A DNA stretch of 24,467 nt from JBMNNU01 sp050942695 (GTDB taxonomy: Bacteria; Chloroflexota; UBA6077): assembly GCA_050942695.1 (NCBI GenBank), contig JBMNNU010000010.1:1-24467 (forward strand), written 5' to 3'. A model generated the notes under the pieces. That model did not search any database and was not told where the DNA came from. It saw only the letters and a program-made list of their open reading frames with translations. Positions 1 to 6,657 of the stretch are shown piece after piece. How positions within the stretch are numbered: the first letter of the stretch is position 1; every line of letters begins with the position of its first letter. The position numbers and the translations under genes were made by a program.

Positions 1-33
1 AAGCATCTTTTGGATAACGAGGTGAAGCCATGA
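1..33 (+). CDS. C-terminal tail of an upstream gene (partial)
   Basis: The first ten codons read KHLLDNEVKP and end in TGA at 31-33. This is the only one of the three plus frames that reaches the next start. Its stop overlaps the ATG of the GT9 gene in the classic ATGA arrangement (30-33), as expected inside a tightly packed operon. Too little is visible to name the product. That it is coding is inferred from the overlap alone. Confidence 0.4.
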   Translation, partial: KHLLDNEVKP

Positions 34-1091
34 TGGATCGTTTGGCCCTCATGAATACGGCACCGCACCTGCCGTTGAACGACGTTCAGCGGATCGTGGT
101 TGTGCGCGCCCTCCACCTTGGGGATTTCCTCTGTTCCGTGCCGGCTTTGAGAGCGCTGAAAGAACGTTTTCCTCAAGCTGAGCTCACCTATATCGGCTTG
201 CCTTGGGCGAAGGAGGTCGTTCGTCGTTATCACTATATCGATCGGTTTCTAGAGTTCCCCGGTTACAGAGGTTTAGAGGGAACGCTTTCAGACCCTGTGG
301 CGACGAGCCAGTTTTTTATAGAGGCTCGTAGCTATCGATATGATCTGGCGATCCAGATGCATGGTGATGGACGCATCAGCAACAGCTTCACTGCGAGGCT
401 AGGGGCTCGGTTCAGTCTGGGATACCGGATTCTTGGCAGCCGGCAGCCGCGGCAACTGGATCTGGAGCTGGCGTTTATGAGCAACGTACATGAGATCTTT
501 CGCTGGCTGAGATTGGTCGGTTTTCTAGGCGCCCAGGGAAGCCCTCAACTGGAGTTTCCGCTGGTTGCAGAGGATGAGGTTGAGATGGAAACCGTTGCGT
601 ATAGCTTCGGAATCGATCTGGAGAAACCGATTGTGATGCTGCATTCAGGGGCTAAGGAGTCGGCAAAGCGCTGGCCGCCAGAGGCTTTCTCTGAAGCTGG
701 TGACCGGTTAGCCGAACAACTCGGCGCTCAGATAGCGATTACTGGATCGCATGATGAGATACCGCTTGGGCGAGCCGTTGCTGAAAGGATGCGAAATCGT
801 GCACATCTCTTGTCGGGCCGCACATCTCTTGGTGGACTCGCTGCCCTGTTGTCGAGGGCTACACTGCTGATAACGAACGATTCGGGGCCATCTCACCTTG
901 CTGCAGCGCTTGGGATTCCCAGCGTGGTCCTTTTTGGCCCCACCAAACCAGCGATCTGGGCTCCTCTCGATAGATCGATACATAAAGCCCTATGGTCTGG
1001 GCAAGACAAGCCCATCACATCTATCTCGGTGGATAGGGTGGTGGAGGAATCTTTCAGGTTGGTGAAGGAATGCGCCTGCCTAACGTCCTAA
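30..1091 (+). CDS. Glycosyltransferase family 9 (heptosyltransferase-like)
   Basis: A 353-residue protein with the two-Rossmann-domain layout of GT9 enzymes, which transfer ADP-heptose-type sugars to a surface glycan. The N-terminal domain has the acceptor-side motif VRALHLGDFLCSVPALRALK (about residues 26-45). The C-terminal domain carries HSGAKESAKRWP (about 205-216) and the nucleotide-sugar motif TNDSGPSHLAAALG followed by VVLFGPTKP (about 282-307), the family hallmark. The length is normal for GT9. SD GAGGTGA (19-25) fits either of two adjacent ATGs (30 or 33). The gene overlaps the next one by 22 bp, so the two are probably co-translated. A heptose-type donor is supported by the heptose-kinase-like gene later in the same operon. 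The exact acceptor cannot be read from sequence. Confidence 0.88.
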   Translation: MMDRLALMNTAPHLPLNDVQRIVVVRALHLGDFLCSVPALRALKERFPQAELTYIGLPWAKEVVRRYHYIDRFLEFPGYRGLEGTLSDPVATSQFFIEARSYRYDLAIQMHGDGRISNSFTARLGARFSLGYRILGSRQPRQLDLELAFMSNVHEIFRWLRLVGFLGAQGSPQLEFPLVAEDEVEMETVAYSFGIDLEKPIVMLHSGAKESAKRWPPEAFSEAGDRLAEQLGAQIAITGSHDEIPLGRAVAERMRNRAHLLSGRTSLGGLAALLSRATLLITNDSGPSHLAAALGIPSVVLFGPTKPAIWAPLDRSIHKALWSGQDKPITSISVDRVVEESFRLVKECACLTS

Positions 1092-2020
1092 TTTGGCATA
1101 TCCACGGCAGCTATTTGAACTACATCGTGAGGGCTGCTGCAAATTTTTATCTACCAGTAAAGCCGGGGAAACCCGAGGGTTACGGCGGCAAAGGTAGTAC
1201 CTTCCGGTGGCCTTCCAACGTTTGGGAGGTCCCGGCAGACGAAGTACGCCACCTCTCGCTAGACCTGGTGATACATCAGACCACGAAGAACTATTACGAA
1301 GACCAGTTCGAGATTCTGTCGGATGAACAGCGGCGATTACCCAGGATTTACCTCGAGCACAACACCCCGAAGGGGCACCCGACAGATACTCTGCACCCTA
1401 TGGCCAACGAGAACAACGTTTTGTTGGTTCACGTAACTCACTTCAACAGGATGATGTGGGAATCTGGCCGCTGCCCGAACATCGTGATCGAGCATGGTGT
1501 GCTGGTGGATCCTGCGATCCAATACACCGGTGAGATCGAGAGAGGTGTCGTGGTTGTCAATGGGTTGAAGAGGCGTAATAGGATCTCCGGCTACGACGTA
1601 TGGGAGCAGATGCAACAGCGTATCCCGATGGATCTGTTCGGCATGGGATCGGAGGAGTTAGGGGGGGCAGGAGATATCCCTCACTTCGACCTCCACAGAT
1701 TAGAGGCCAGGTATCGATTCTTTTTCAACCCGATACGCTATACCAGCTTGCCGCTGGCGCTGGTGGAGGCGATGGCGATCGGGATGCCTATCGTAGCCCT
1801 GGCTACTACCGAGGTTCCAACGGCGGTTGAGAACGGTGTCAACGGTTATGTGTCCAACGACCTCGAATATTTAACCGAGGGAATGCAGCGATTGCTTTCT
1901 GATCGGCAGGAAGCGGAGCGGATGGGAAGGAGGTCGCGCGAGATCGCCAGGGATCGGTTTTCCATCGAGCGTTTTGCCAGGGATTGGGAGAGGGCCTTTG
2001 CCCTGGTGATGAAGACGTAG
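1070..2020 (+). CDS. Glycosyltransferase, GT4-like
   Basis: A 316-residue protein, shorter than most GT4 enzymes. The N-terminal half (WHIHGSYLNYIVRAA, then a region rich in aromatic residues) is divergent. The C-terminal half has the GT4 donor-binding core, with LPLALVEAMAIGMPIVAL near residues 227-244. This is a variant of the E-x7-E nucleotide-sugar motif, and PTAVENGVNGYVSND follows. The start ATG at 1070 has GGTGAAGGA directly upstream and lies within the end of the GT9 gene. It probably adds a sugar to the same surface polymer as its neighbours. Donor and acceptor are unknown. The weak N-terminal domain means the acceptor could be unusual. Confidence 0.75.
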   Translation: MRLPNVLIWHIHGSYLNYIVRAAANFYLPVKPGKPEGYGGKGSTFRWPSNVWEVPADEVRHLSLDLVIHQTTKNYYEDQFEILSDEQRRLPRIYLEHNTPKGHPTDTLHPMANENNVLLVHVTHFNRMMWESGRCPNIVIEHGVLVDPAIQYTGEIERGVVVVNGLKRRNRISGYDVWEQMQQRIPMDLFGMGSEELGGAGDIPHFDLHRLEARYRFFFNPIRYTSLPLALVEAMAIGMPIVALATTEVPTAVENGVNGYVSNDLEYLTEGMQRLLSDRQEAERMGRRSREIARDRFSIERFARDWERAFALVMKT

Positions 2021-2106
2021 TGCTGAGTCCTGTTCTGGATTCTGGGATCTACTGCTCCGCTACAGCGGTTCTGATGGGTTGCCGTAAGCGGCTCATGCCG
2101 GGAGCG

Positions 2107-2127
2107 CAGCCATCTTGGCTGTGTTTT
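2107..2127 (+). terminator. Possible weak intrinsic terminator
   Basis: CAGCCA (2107-2112), a three-base loop and TGGCTG (2116-2121) form a six-base-pair stem followed by TGTTTTA. It lies in the 182-bp gap after the GT4-like gene, the only large gap inside the sugar cluster. The stem is short and the T run is interrupted, so termination is likely partial at best. Confidence 0.3.
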
Positions 2128-2137
2128 AGCTTCTGCG

Positions 2138-2183
2138 GTCTAGGTTTTTGTGCCTAATACCTAGACTCAGGACCCAGGACCTA
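2138..2183 (+). repeat. 8-bp inverted repeat plus heptad repeat
   Basis: GTCTAGGT (2138-2145) and ACCTAGAC (2159-2166) are perfect inverted copies with a 13-base loop. The right arm runs straight into 7-base units GACTCAG, GACCCAG and GACCTAA (2165-2185). These match the units of the longer array at 15084-15193. Related units on the opposite strand (CCAGAATCCAGAACAGGACTCAG, reading about 2046 to 2024) flank the left side of the same gap. The element therefore looks like a dispersed intergenic repeat rather than a gene-specific signal. Confidence 0.55.
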
Positions 2184-2202
2184 AATTAAGAGGTTACAGG
2201 TA

Positions 2203-3561
2203 ATGATAAGGAAAAAGGGGCGCGTGGCGATGCTCAGCGAACACGCCAGCCCGGTAGCCTTGCTCGGCAGCGAAGATGCCGGCGGGCAAAATGTATACGT
2301 CGATCAGGTGAGCAGGAACGTCGCATCTCTCGGTTACGAGGTCGATGTCTACACACGCTGCGACGATAAGCAGTTGCCGGAGGAAATCCAGTGGGCGCCT
2401 GGTGTTCGGGTTGTCAATCTTCAGGCCGGCCCGGCTCACTTTATTAAAAAAGATCCGATGTGGCAGCACATGCCCGCTTTCCGAGACTCCCTACTGGATT
2501 ACATGCAGCGTAAAAGGCGGAGTTACGACCTGATACATGCCAACTTCTGGATGTCGGGGTGGGTTGCTTGCCAGATCAGGCCGATTCTGGCTGTTCCCAT
2601 TGTCGAAATATTCCACGCTCTGGGGAAGATCAAGAGAATTCATCAAGGTGAGGCCGACACTAGCCCTGAGGAAAGGGTGGCGGTGGAGTATGGGGTCATC
2701 GACCAGGTGGACCGCATCATAGCCCAGTGTCCCAACGAGATGCAGGAGCTGGTGGCGTTATACGATGCGGACCCATCGAAAATCGAGGTGATTCCATCCG
2801 CCGTAGATATCGAAACCTTTAAACCGGTTCCCCGGGAGCGTGCAAGGGCAGAGCTAGGGCTCAGCCCTGATGAACGGATAGCCTTGTACGTTGGACGGAT
2901 GCTGCCACGCAAAGGTATCGATAACGTGTTGGATGCATTTGCGATGGTAGCTTCGCGAACGTCGGAGCCTGTTCGGCTGGTGATCGTAGGGGGAGAGACC
3001 AATGACGGGGATCCGATGCAGACACCGGAGATCCGAAGGTTGGCAGATAAAGCTACGGAATTGGGCATACGGCACTTGGTAGAGTTTCCAGGCAAGCGCC
3101 CACAAAAGGCTCTGAAAAGCTATTACTCCGCTGCCGACGTGAGCATTTCTACTCCATGGTACGAACCGTTCGGGTTAACCCCGCTGGAGGCGATGGCTTG
3201 CGGGACTCCGGTAATCGGGTCCGACGTAGGCGGCATCAAATTCACGGTCTCGGACGGAGAGACCGGCTTTCTGGTTCCTGCGCGAAACCCCGTTGCACTC
3301 GCGGAGCGGATGCACCTACTGCTTTTGGATACTGCTCTTGGCAGAAGAATGGGGAGGGCGGCTAGGGCTCGCGTAGAGCGGCTTTTCACCTGGAAGAAGG
3401 TTGGCGAGAGGACCGTCGATCTGTACGAGTCTCTGCTCAGGAGCAGGGCGGAAAGGCCGTACGCCGACGACGCTGTTGCCGCGCAGACACGGCCGAACGG
3501 CCGAGGGATCGTAAACAGTTCTGCTGGGGCTGCAAAGCGACGATCGTTAGAAGGGGATTGA
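2203..3561 (+). CDS. Glycosyltransferase family 4 (sucrose-phosphate-synthase/MshA-like)
   Basis: A 452-residue GT4 enzyme with GT-B fold. The N-terminus has the donor/acceptor loop signature of this subgroup (LLGSEDAGGQNVYVDQVSRN, about residues 20-39). The central part has YVGRMLPRKGIDNVLDAF, where the second domain begins. The nucleotide-sugar motif EPFGLTPLEAMACGTPVIGS lies near 321-340, and GGIKFTVSDGETGFLVPA follows. This subgroup includes sucrose-phosphate synthase and the glycosyltransferase of mycothiol synthesis. No other genes of either pathway are visible, so a role in a surface glycan is more likely. SD AAGAGGT (2188-2194) precedes the ATG by eight bases. The last 45 or so residues are charged and low in complexity. 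It overlaps the next start as TTGA. Confidence 0.88.
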   Translation: MIRKKGRVAMLSEHASPVALLGSEDAGGQNVYVDQVSRNVASLGYEVDVYTRCDDKQLPEEIQWAPGVRVVNLQAGPAHFIKKDPMWQHMPAFRDSLLDYMQRKRRSYDLIHANFWMSGWVACQIRPILAVPIVEIFHALGKIKRIHQGEADTSPEERVAVEYGVIDQVDRIIAQCPNEMQELVALYDADPSKIEVIPSAVDIETFKPVPRERARAELGLSPDERIALYVGRMLPRKGIDNVLDAFAMVASRTSEPVRLVIVGGETNDGDPMQTPEIRRLADKATELGIRHLVEFPGKRPQKALKSYYSAADVSISTPWYEPFGLTPLEAMACGTPVIGSDVGGIKFTVSDGETGFLVPARNPVALAERMHLLLLDTALGRRMGRAARARVERLFTWKKVGERTVDLYESLLRSRAERPYADDAVAAQTRPNGRGIVNSSAGAAKRRSLEGD

Positions 3562-4415
3562 TTATCAGATTGAGTCCGACTGTAGATGTCTTGATACCCA
3601 GTGGAGGGAGAAAAACAGGCCTCGCTGTGGTGTTGGCCAGCCTCTTCGGGCAAACGTATAGAGAGTTCGACCTCGTCGTCTCTGACCAGGGCGATGACGA
3701 GGAAATGCTGGATTCGGCAGAGATACAAACTTTGGTAAGGGCTTTTAGATACCGTGGCAGGCAGGTGCGGCTTTTCAGGCACCTGCCGAGGCGAGGCATG
3801 GCAGAGCACAGGCACTTTCTGCTGAGCCAGAGTCAGGCGGATTACGTGCACTTCCTGGATGACGACGTACTGCTGGAGCCCGAGGTGTTGGAGCGGATGT
3901 TGGGGGTTATCCAGGAAGAGAACTGCGGGTTTGTCGGATGCGCTGCCGCCGGGCTCAGCTTTCTGAACGATGTCCGACCACACCAGCAGAATATCGAGCT
4001 TTGGGAGGGGCGGGTGCAGCCGGAGCCATTCGATTGGGATAACCTGCCCTGGGACCGGCACAAAGTGAACAACGCTGCCAATACCCTCCACCTGGCCGAA
4101 AAACTGGTTAAGGGCGATAAACCAGTTCGTTATAAGGTAGCCTGGGTCGGCGGAGCCAACGTTCTGTACGATCGGGCGAAGCTGCTCGATGTAGGTGGCT
4201 TTTCCTTTTGGAATCAGCTTCCCCCCAATCACGCAGGAGAAGAAGTGCTGGTTCAATTTCTGCTTCTCAGAAAGTATGGGGGGTGTGGGGTTTTGCCCAG
4301 CGGAACCTATCACCTTGAACTGCCAACACTGGTTTCTGATAGGGATGTAAACGCAACATCTCTATTCAAACAGATAGTTGAGAAAGATCAATTCGGAGGA
4401 TCAATTGGCAGGTGA
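3558..4415 (+). CDS. Glycosyltransferase family 2
   Basis: A 285-residue GT-A fold enzyme. It has the N-terminal family motif VDVLIPSGGRKTGLAVVLAS with SLFGQTY after it. The metal-binding DxD-type motif HFLDDDVLLEPE lies near residues 97-108, and VGGANVLYDRAKLLDVGGF lies in the acceptor half. EE in NHAGEEVLVQFLL is a candidate catalytic base site. No membrane segments are seen, so it acts in the cytoplasm on a lipid- or sugar-linked acceptor. The proposed start is TTG at 3558, overlapping the preceding stop as TTGA. SD AAGGGG (3551-3556) is too close for ideal spacing, so TTG at 3570 is an alternative. The sugar it transfers is unknown. Confidence 0.82.
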   Translation: MIIRLSPTVDVLIPSGGRKTGLAVVLASLFGQTYREFDLVVSDQGDDEEMLDSAEIQTLVRAFRYRGRQVRLFRHLPRRGMAEHRHFLLSQSQADYVHFLDDDVLLEPEVLERMLGVIQEENCGFVGCAAAGLSFLNDVRPHQQNIELWEGRVQPEPFDWDNLPWDRHKVNNAANTLHLAEKLVKGDKPVRYKVAWVGGANVLYDRAKLLDVGGFSFWNQLPPNHAGEEVLVQFLLLRKYGGCGVLPSGTYHLELPTLVSDRDVNATSLFKQIVEKDQFGGSIGR

Positions 4416-5136
4416 TGCTTTGAAAGGAAAGATAGCTATTGTCACTGGTGGAGGCAGCGGCTTGGGAGAAGCTACGGCTTCCTTGCTCGCCGAAGCTGGC
4501 GTATCCGTTGTGGTTGCGGATTTGAACAGAGACCAGGCAGAGTGGGTTGTGGGCAACATACGCAACAAGGGCGGCGTCGGCATAGCGGTCGGTGTCGATG
4601 TGAGCGACGCAGAGCAGGTCTTGAGCACCGTCGATGAAACGTTGCAGGCTTTTGGCCGGATCGATTTCGTGATCAACAATGCGGGAACCGATTACGTTCT
4701 ACCTATTACAGAGATGACAATAGATCAATGGGACAGGGTGATCCAGGTAAACCTGCGCAGCGCTTTTCTTTTTGCCAAGGCAGTCTTTCCTATCATGCAG
4801 AAGCAGGGCGGTGGGCATATCGTGAACGTCGCGTCGACCGCATCTAAACGAGCGTGGGCAAACGCTGCTGCCTACCATGCTTCGAAGTGGGGGTTAGTGG
4901 GATTTACCAGGGCTCTGGGGGTTGAGGGGCGCCCCTACGGAATCAAAACGACGACTCTGGTGCCCGGGGGTATGCGGACGCATTTCTTCGATAAGCTTGA
5001 TCCACCGCCAGACATCTCAAAATTGCAGGATCCCATTAACGTCGCGCGGTCAATTCTGTTCGTGTTGGAGCAACCAGAAGAGTGTGCCGTGCAAGAGGTG
5101 ATCGTGACGCCGTTGAATGAGACATCATGGCCGTAG
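4405..5136 (+). CDS. Short-chain dehydrogenase/reductase (SDR)
   Basis: A classical SDR of about 243 residues. Cofactor motif TGGGSGLG is near residues 14-21. NNAG sits in the fourth strand, a catalytic serine in NVASTAS, and the catalytic YHASK comes in the usual order. Substrate is not predictable: sugar-nucleotide, sugar alcohol or acyl substrates all occur in this family. Location between glycosyltransferases and a sugar kinase suggests a sugar. I prefer TTG 4405 because GGAGGA (4395-4400) lies just upstream. The open frame also allows TTG 4378, which would overlap the GT2 gene further, and TTG 4420, which is closer to the conserved domain. It overlaps the GT2 gene by 11 bp. Confidence 0.85.
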   Translation: MAGDALKGKIAIVTGGGSGLGEATASLLAEAGVSVVVADLNRDQAEWVVGNIRNKGGVGIAVGVDVSDAEQVLSTVDETLQAFGRIDFVINNAGTDYVLPITEMTIDQWDRVIQVNLRSAFLFAKAVFPIMQKQGGGHIVNVASTASKRAWANAAAYHASKWGLVGFTRALGVEGRPYGIKTTTLVPGGMRTHFFDKLDPPPDISKLQDPINVARSILFVLEQPEECAVQEVIVTPLNETSWP

Positions 5137-5164
5137 CGTTGATGCGCGGAGACGGGGGTAGCTG

Positions 5165-6064
5165 GTGCCACTGATTGCGCGAGCACCTATGCGTATCAGT
5201 TTTGGAGGTGGCGGCACCGATCTCGAGGCTTATTACTCCAAGCACGGTGGCCTCGTGGTCAGCGCTGCCATCGATAAATATTTCTACGCTGTGATCTCGG
5301 AAAGTGGATCTCAGAGCCTGCAGCTCATTTCCGCCAATTACGGCAGCTTCCACAACCAGGAGAGGGTGCAGGACCTGGTGTGGGATGGGAATCTGGCTCT
5401 CCCGAAGGCGGTAGTAGACCACTTTGGGCTACCTATTGGGCACGACGTCTTTATGGCCTCGGAGATCCCCCCTGGGACCGGCCTTGGCTCATCCAGCGCC
5501 GCTGCGGTGTGCCTTTGTCTGGCTCTTGCGAAAAAACAGGGGATACATCTTTCCAGGAAAGAGCTGGCCGAGCTAGCCACGAGGCTAGAAATCGAGAAGC
5601 TTGGCATGCCCATCGGCAAACAGGACCAGTATGCGTCGGCTTTTGGGGGGATCAACGTCATTCAGTTTACGCGTGAGGGGACCACGGTTGAGCCGCTGTT
5701 GCTGCATGCTGACAAGGTGAAAGAGTTGGAGAAGAGTCTGATGCTCTTCTTTATGGGCAGTTCCCGCAGCTCCTCTACCATACTCCGGCAACAAAGGGAA
5801 TCGACCAGGCGAGGGGATCGGGTCGTCGTCAATTCTCTCCACGCCATCAAGGAGTTAGCGCTGGAAATGCTTAAGGCGCTGGAACGAGGGGAGCTGGCGG
5901 CGATGGGGCAGTTGCTGGATTTAGGGTGGCAGCAAAAGAAGCTGCTGGCGAGCAACGTGACGAATCCGAAGATCGACCGGTGGTACCAGGTGGCTAAAGA
6001 GGCTGGAGCTTTGGGTGGTAAGGTCACCGGCGCAGGCGGGGGAGGATTTCTATTGCTCTATTGA
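5165..6064 (+). CDS. GHMP kinase, heptose-7-phosphate kinase-like, ends early at an in-frame TGA
   Basis: The 299 residues before the stop match the HddA-type sugar kinases (D-glycero-D-manno-heptose 7-phosphate 1-kinase and relatives), which phosphorylate the anomeric carbon before nucleotide activation. Substrate motif ARAPMRISFGGGGTDLEAYY lies at 5-24. The ATP-binding GHMP motif PPGTGLGSSSAAAV lies near 102-115, and the third motif KVTGAGGGGFLLLY at 286-299. The frame stops right after that motif, where the family usually continues for about 40 more residues. Such a tail is present in frame behind the TGA (see 6062-6187). The start is GTG with GGGGG six bases upstream. Gene decay, stop-codon readthrough or a sequence error are all possible. 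It is the last gene of the sugar operon. Confidence 0.85.
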   Translation: MPLIARAPMRISFGGGGTDLEAYYSKHGGLVVSAAIDKYFYAVISESGSQSLQLISANYGSFHNQERVQDLVWDGNLALPKAVVDHFGLPIGHDVFMASEIPPGTGLGSSSAAAVCLCLALAKKQGIHLSRKELAELATRLEIEKLGMPIGKQDQYASAFGGINVIQFTREGTTVEPLLLHADKVKELEKSLMLFFMGSSRSSSTILRQQRESTRRGDRVVVNSLHAIKELALEMLKALERGELAAMGQLLDLGWQQKKLLASNVTNPKIDRWYQVAKEAGALGGKVTGAGGGGFLLLY

Positions 6065-6187
6065 CCTGTGGAGAAACAGGCTGACGTGTCCAGGCAGCTT
6101 CACGAAGAGAATCTGCACCAGATCAGCTTCCAGTTCGATTTTCTCGGGGCGCACATACTGCTTAACAGCGATAATCAAGAGAACTGA
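6062..6187 (+). other. In-frame continuation of the GHMP kinase beyond TGA
   Basis: The TGA at 6062-6064 is followed without any frame change by 40 codons ending at TGA 6185-6187. They read PVEKQADVSRQLHEENLHQI and then SFQFDFLGAHILLNSDNQEN. This resembles the tail of HddA-like kinases (a CP-x-EK type turn, a helix, then an F-x-FD-x-x-G strand). With the TGA read as one residue, the protein would be 340 residues, the usual family length. The residue at the TGA would most naturally be cysteine (TGT/TGC). The base after the stop is C, a context known to favour leaky termination. A small hairpin CCTGT-6nt-ACAGG (6065-6080) follows immediately. Confidence 0.75.
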
Positions 6188-6192
6188 TACCA

Positions 6193-6270
6193 GCCCTCAT
6201 CTCGACCTTCTCCCTCTCCCAGAAGGATGAATTTCATCCCTTCTTTGTTTGGAAGAAGGGGAGTGAGGGC
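6193..6270 (+). repeat. Nested inverted repeat, possible terminator between sugar and ATPase operons
   Basis: Outer arms GCCCTCA (6193-6199) and TGAGGGC (6264-6270) are perfect inverted copies. Further CT-rich left and AG-rich right pairing lies inside them. The inner hairpin AGAAGGATGAA (6221-6231) with TTCATCCCTTCT (6233-6244) pairs over 11 positions with one bulged base. TTGTTT follows on the plus strand, so it can act as a terminator for the sugar operon. The pyrimidine-rich pattern (CTTCTCCCTCTCCCAGAAGG) resembles the repeat at 12923-12993, suggesting a dispersed intergenic repeat family. Confidence 0.5.
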
Positions 6271-6291
6271 TATCTGTTGTGGAGCTTGGGA

Positions 6292-6657
6292 ATGCAGGGT
6301 GATATCCAGCAGGCTCTGGAGCAGTTGCTGGCAATCGAAAGGGAGGCCGCAGCGATCGTTGAGCAGGCGAAAGCGGAGGCTCGAAGGTTGCGATCAGAGG
6401 GAGCTGAGGCTGCAGAAGCCGCCAAGCTGGAACTGTTGGCGCAGACTCGGCAGATGGCTGACAAGATGATCGCGGACGCCAGATCCAACGCTGAAGCAGA
6501 TCGGGACCGGAGGCTGGCGCAGAACACACTGGAGCTAGAGGAGATGGATCGCTTGGCCAGACTGCGGAAAGATGTCGCGGTCGCTTTCGTAGTAGCGCAA
6601 TTGAAGGGGGAAGGAGACACATCCCGTCAGCGTGTTTCGAGGAGAGCCGGTGCTTGA
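6292..6657 (+). CDS. V/A-type ATPase subunit H/G (peripheral stalk)
   Basis: A 121-residue protein that is almost entirely heptad-repeat helix rich in Ala, Glu and Arg, with no Pro after the start. This is typical of the peripheral-stalk partner of subunit E. The pattern IEREAAAIVEQAKAEARRLR near residues 15-34 is characteristic of AhaH/subunit G. It holds the catalytic head still against the membrane motor. ATG 6292 is chosen because GGAG (6281-6284) lies seven bases upstream. A TTG at 6277 in the same frame is less likely. It is the first gene of the ATPase operon and its stop overlaps the subunit C start as TTGA. Confidence 0.82.
   Translation: MQGDIQQALEQLLAIEREAAAIVEQAKAEARRLRSEGAEAAEAAKLELLAQTRQMADKMIADARSNAEADRDRRLAQNTLELEEMDRLARLRKDVAVAFVVAQLKGEGDTSRQRVSRRAGA

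Noticed and set aside
3123..4313. Long open frame on the minus strand (396 codons) opposite the GT4/GT2 genes
   Set aside because: It runs antisense to two genes with clear domain motifs, has no recognisable domain or SD, and has the composition expected of a shadow frame.
6062..6100. Selenocysteine insertion element after the kinase TGA
   Set aside because: The hairpin begins immediately after the UGA, with a five-bp stem and a GGAGAA loop. It does not match the usual distance and loop features, so Sec is kept only as a remote option.
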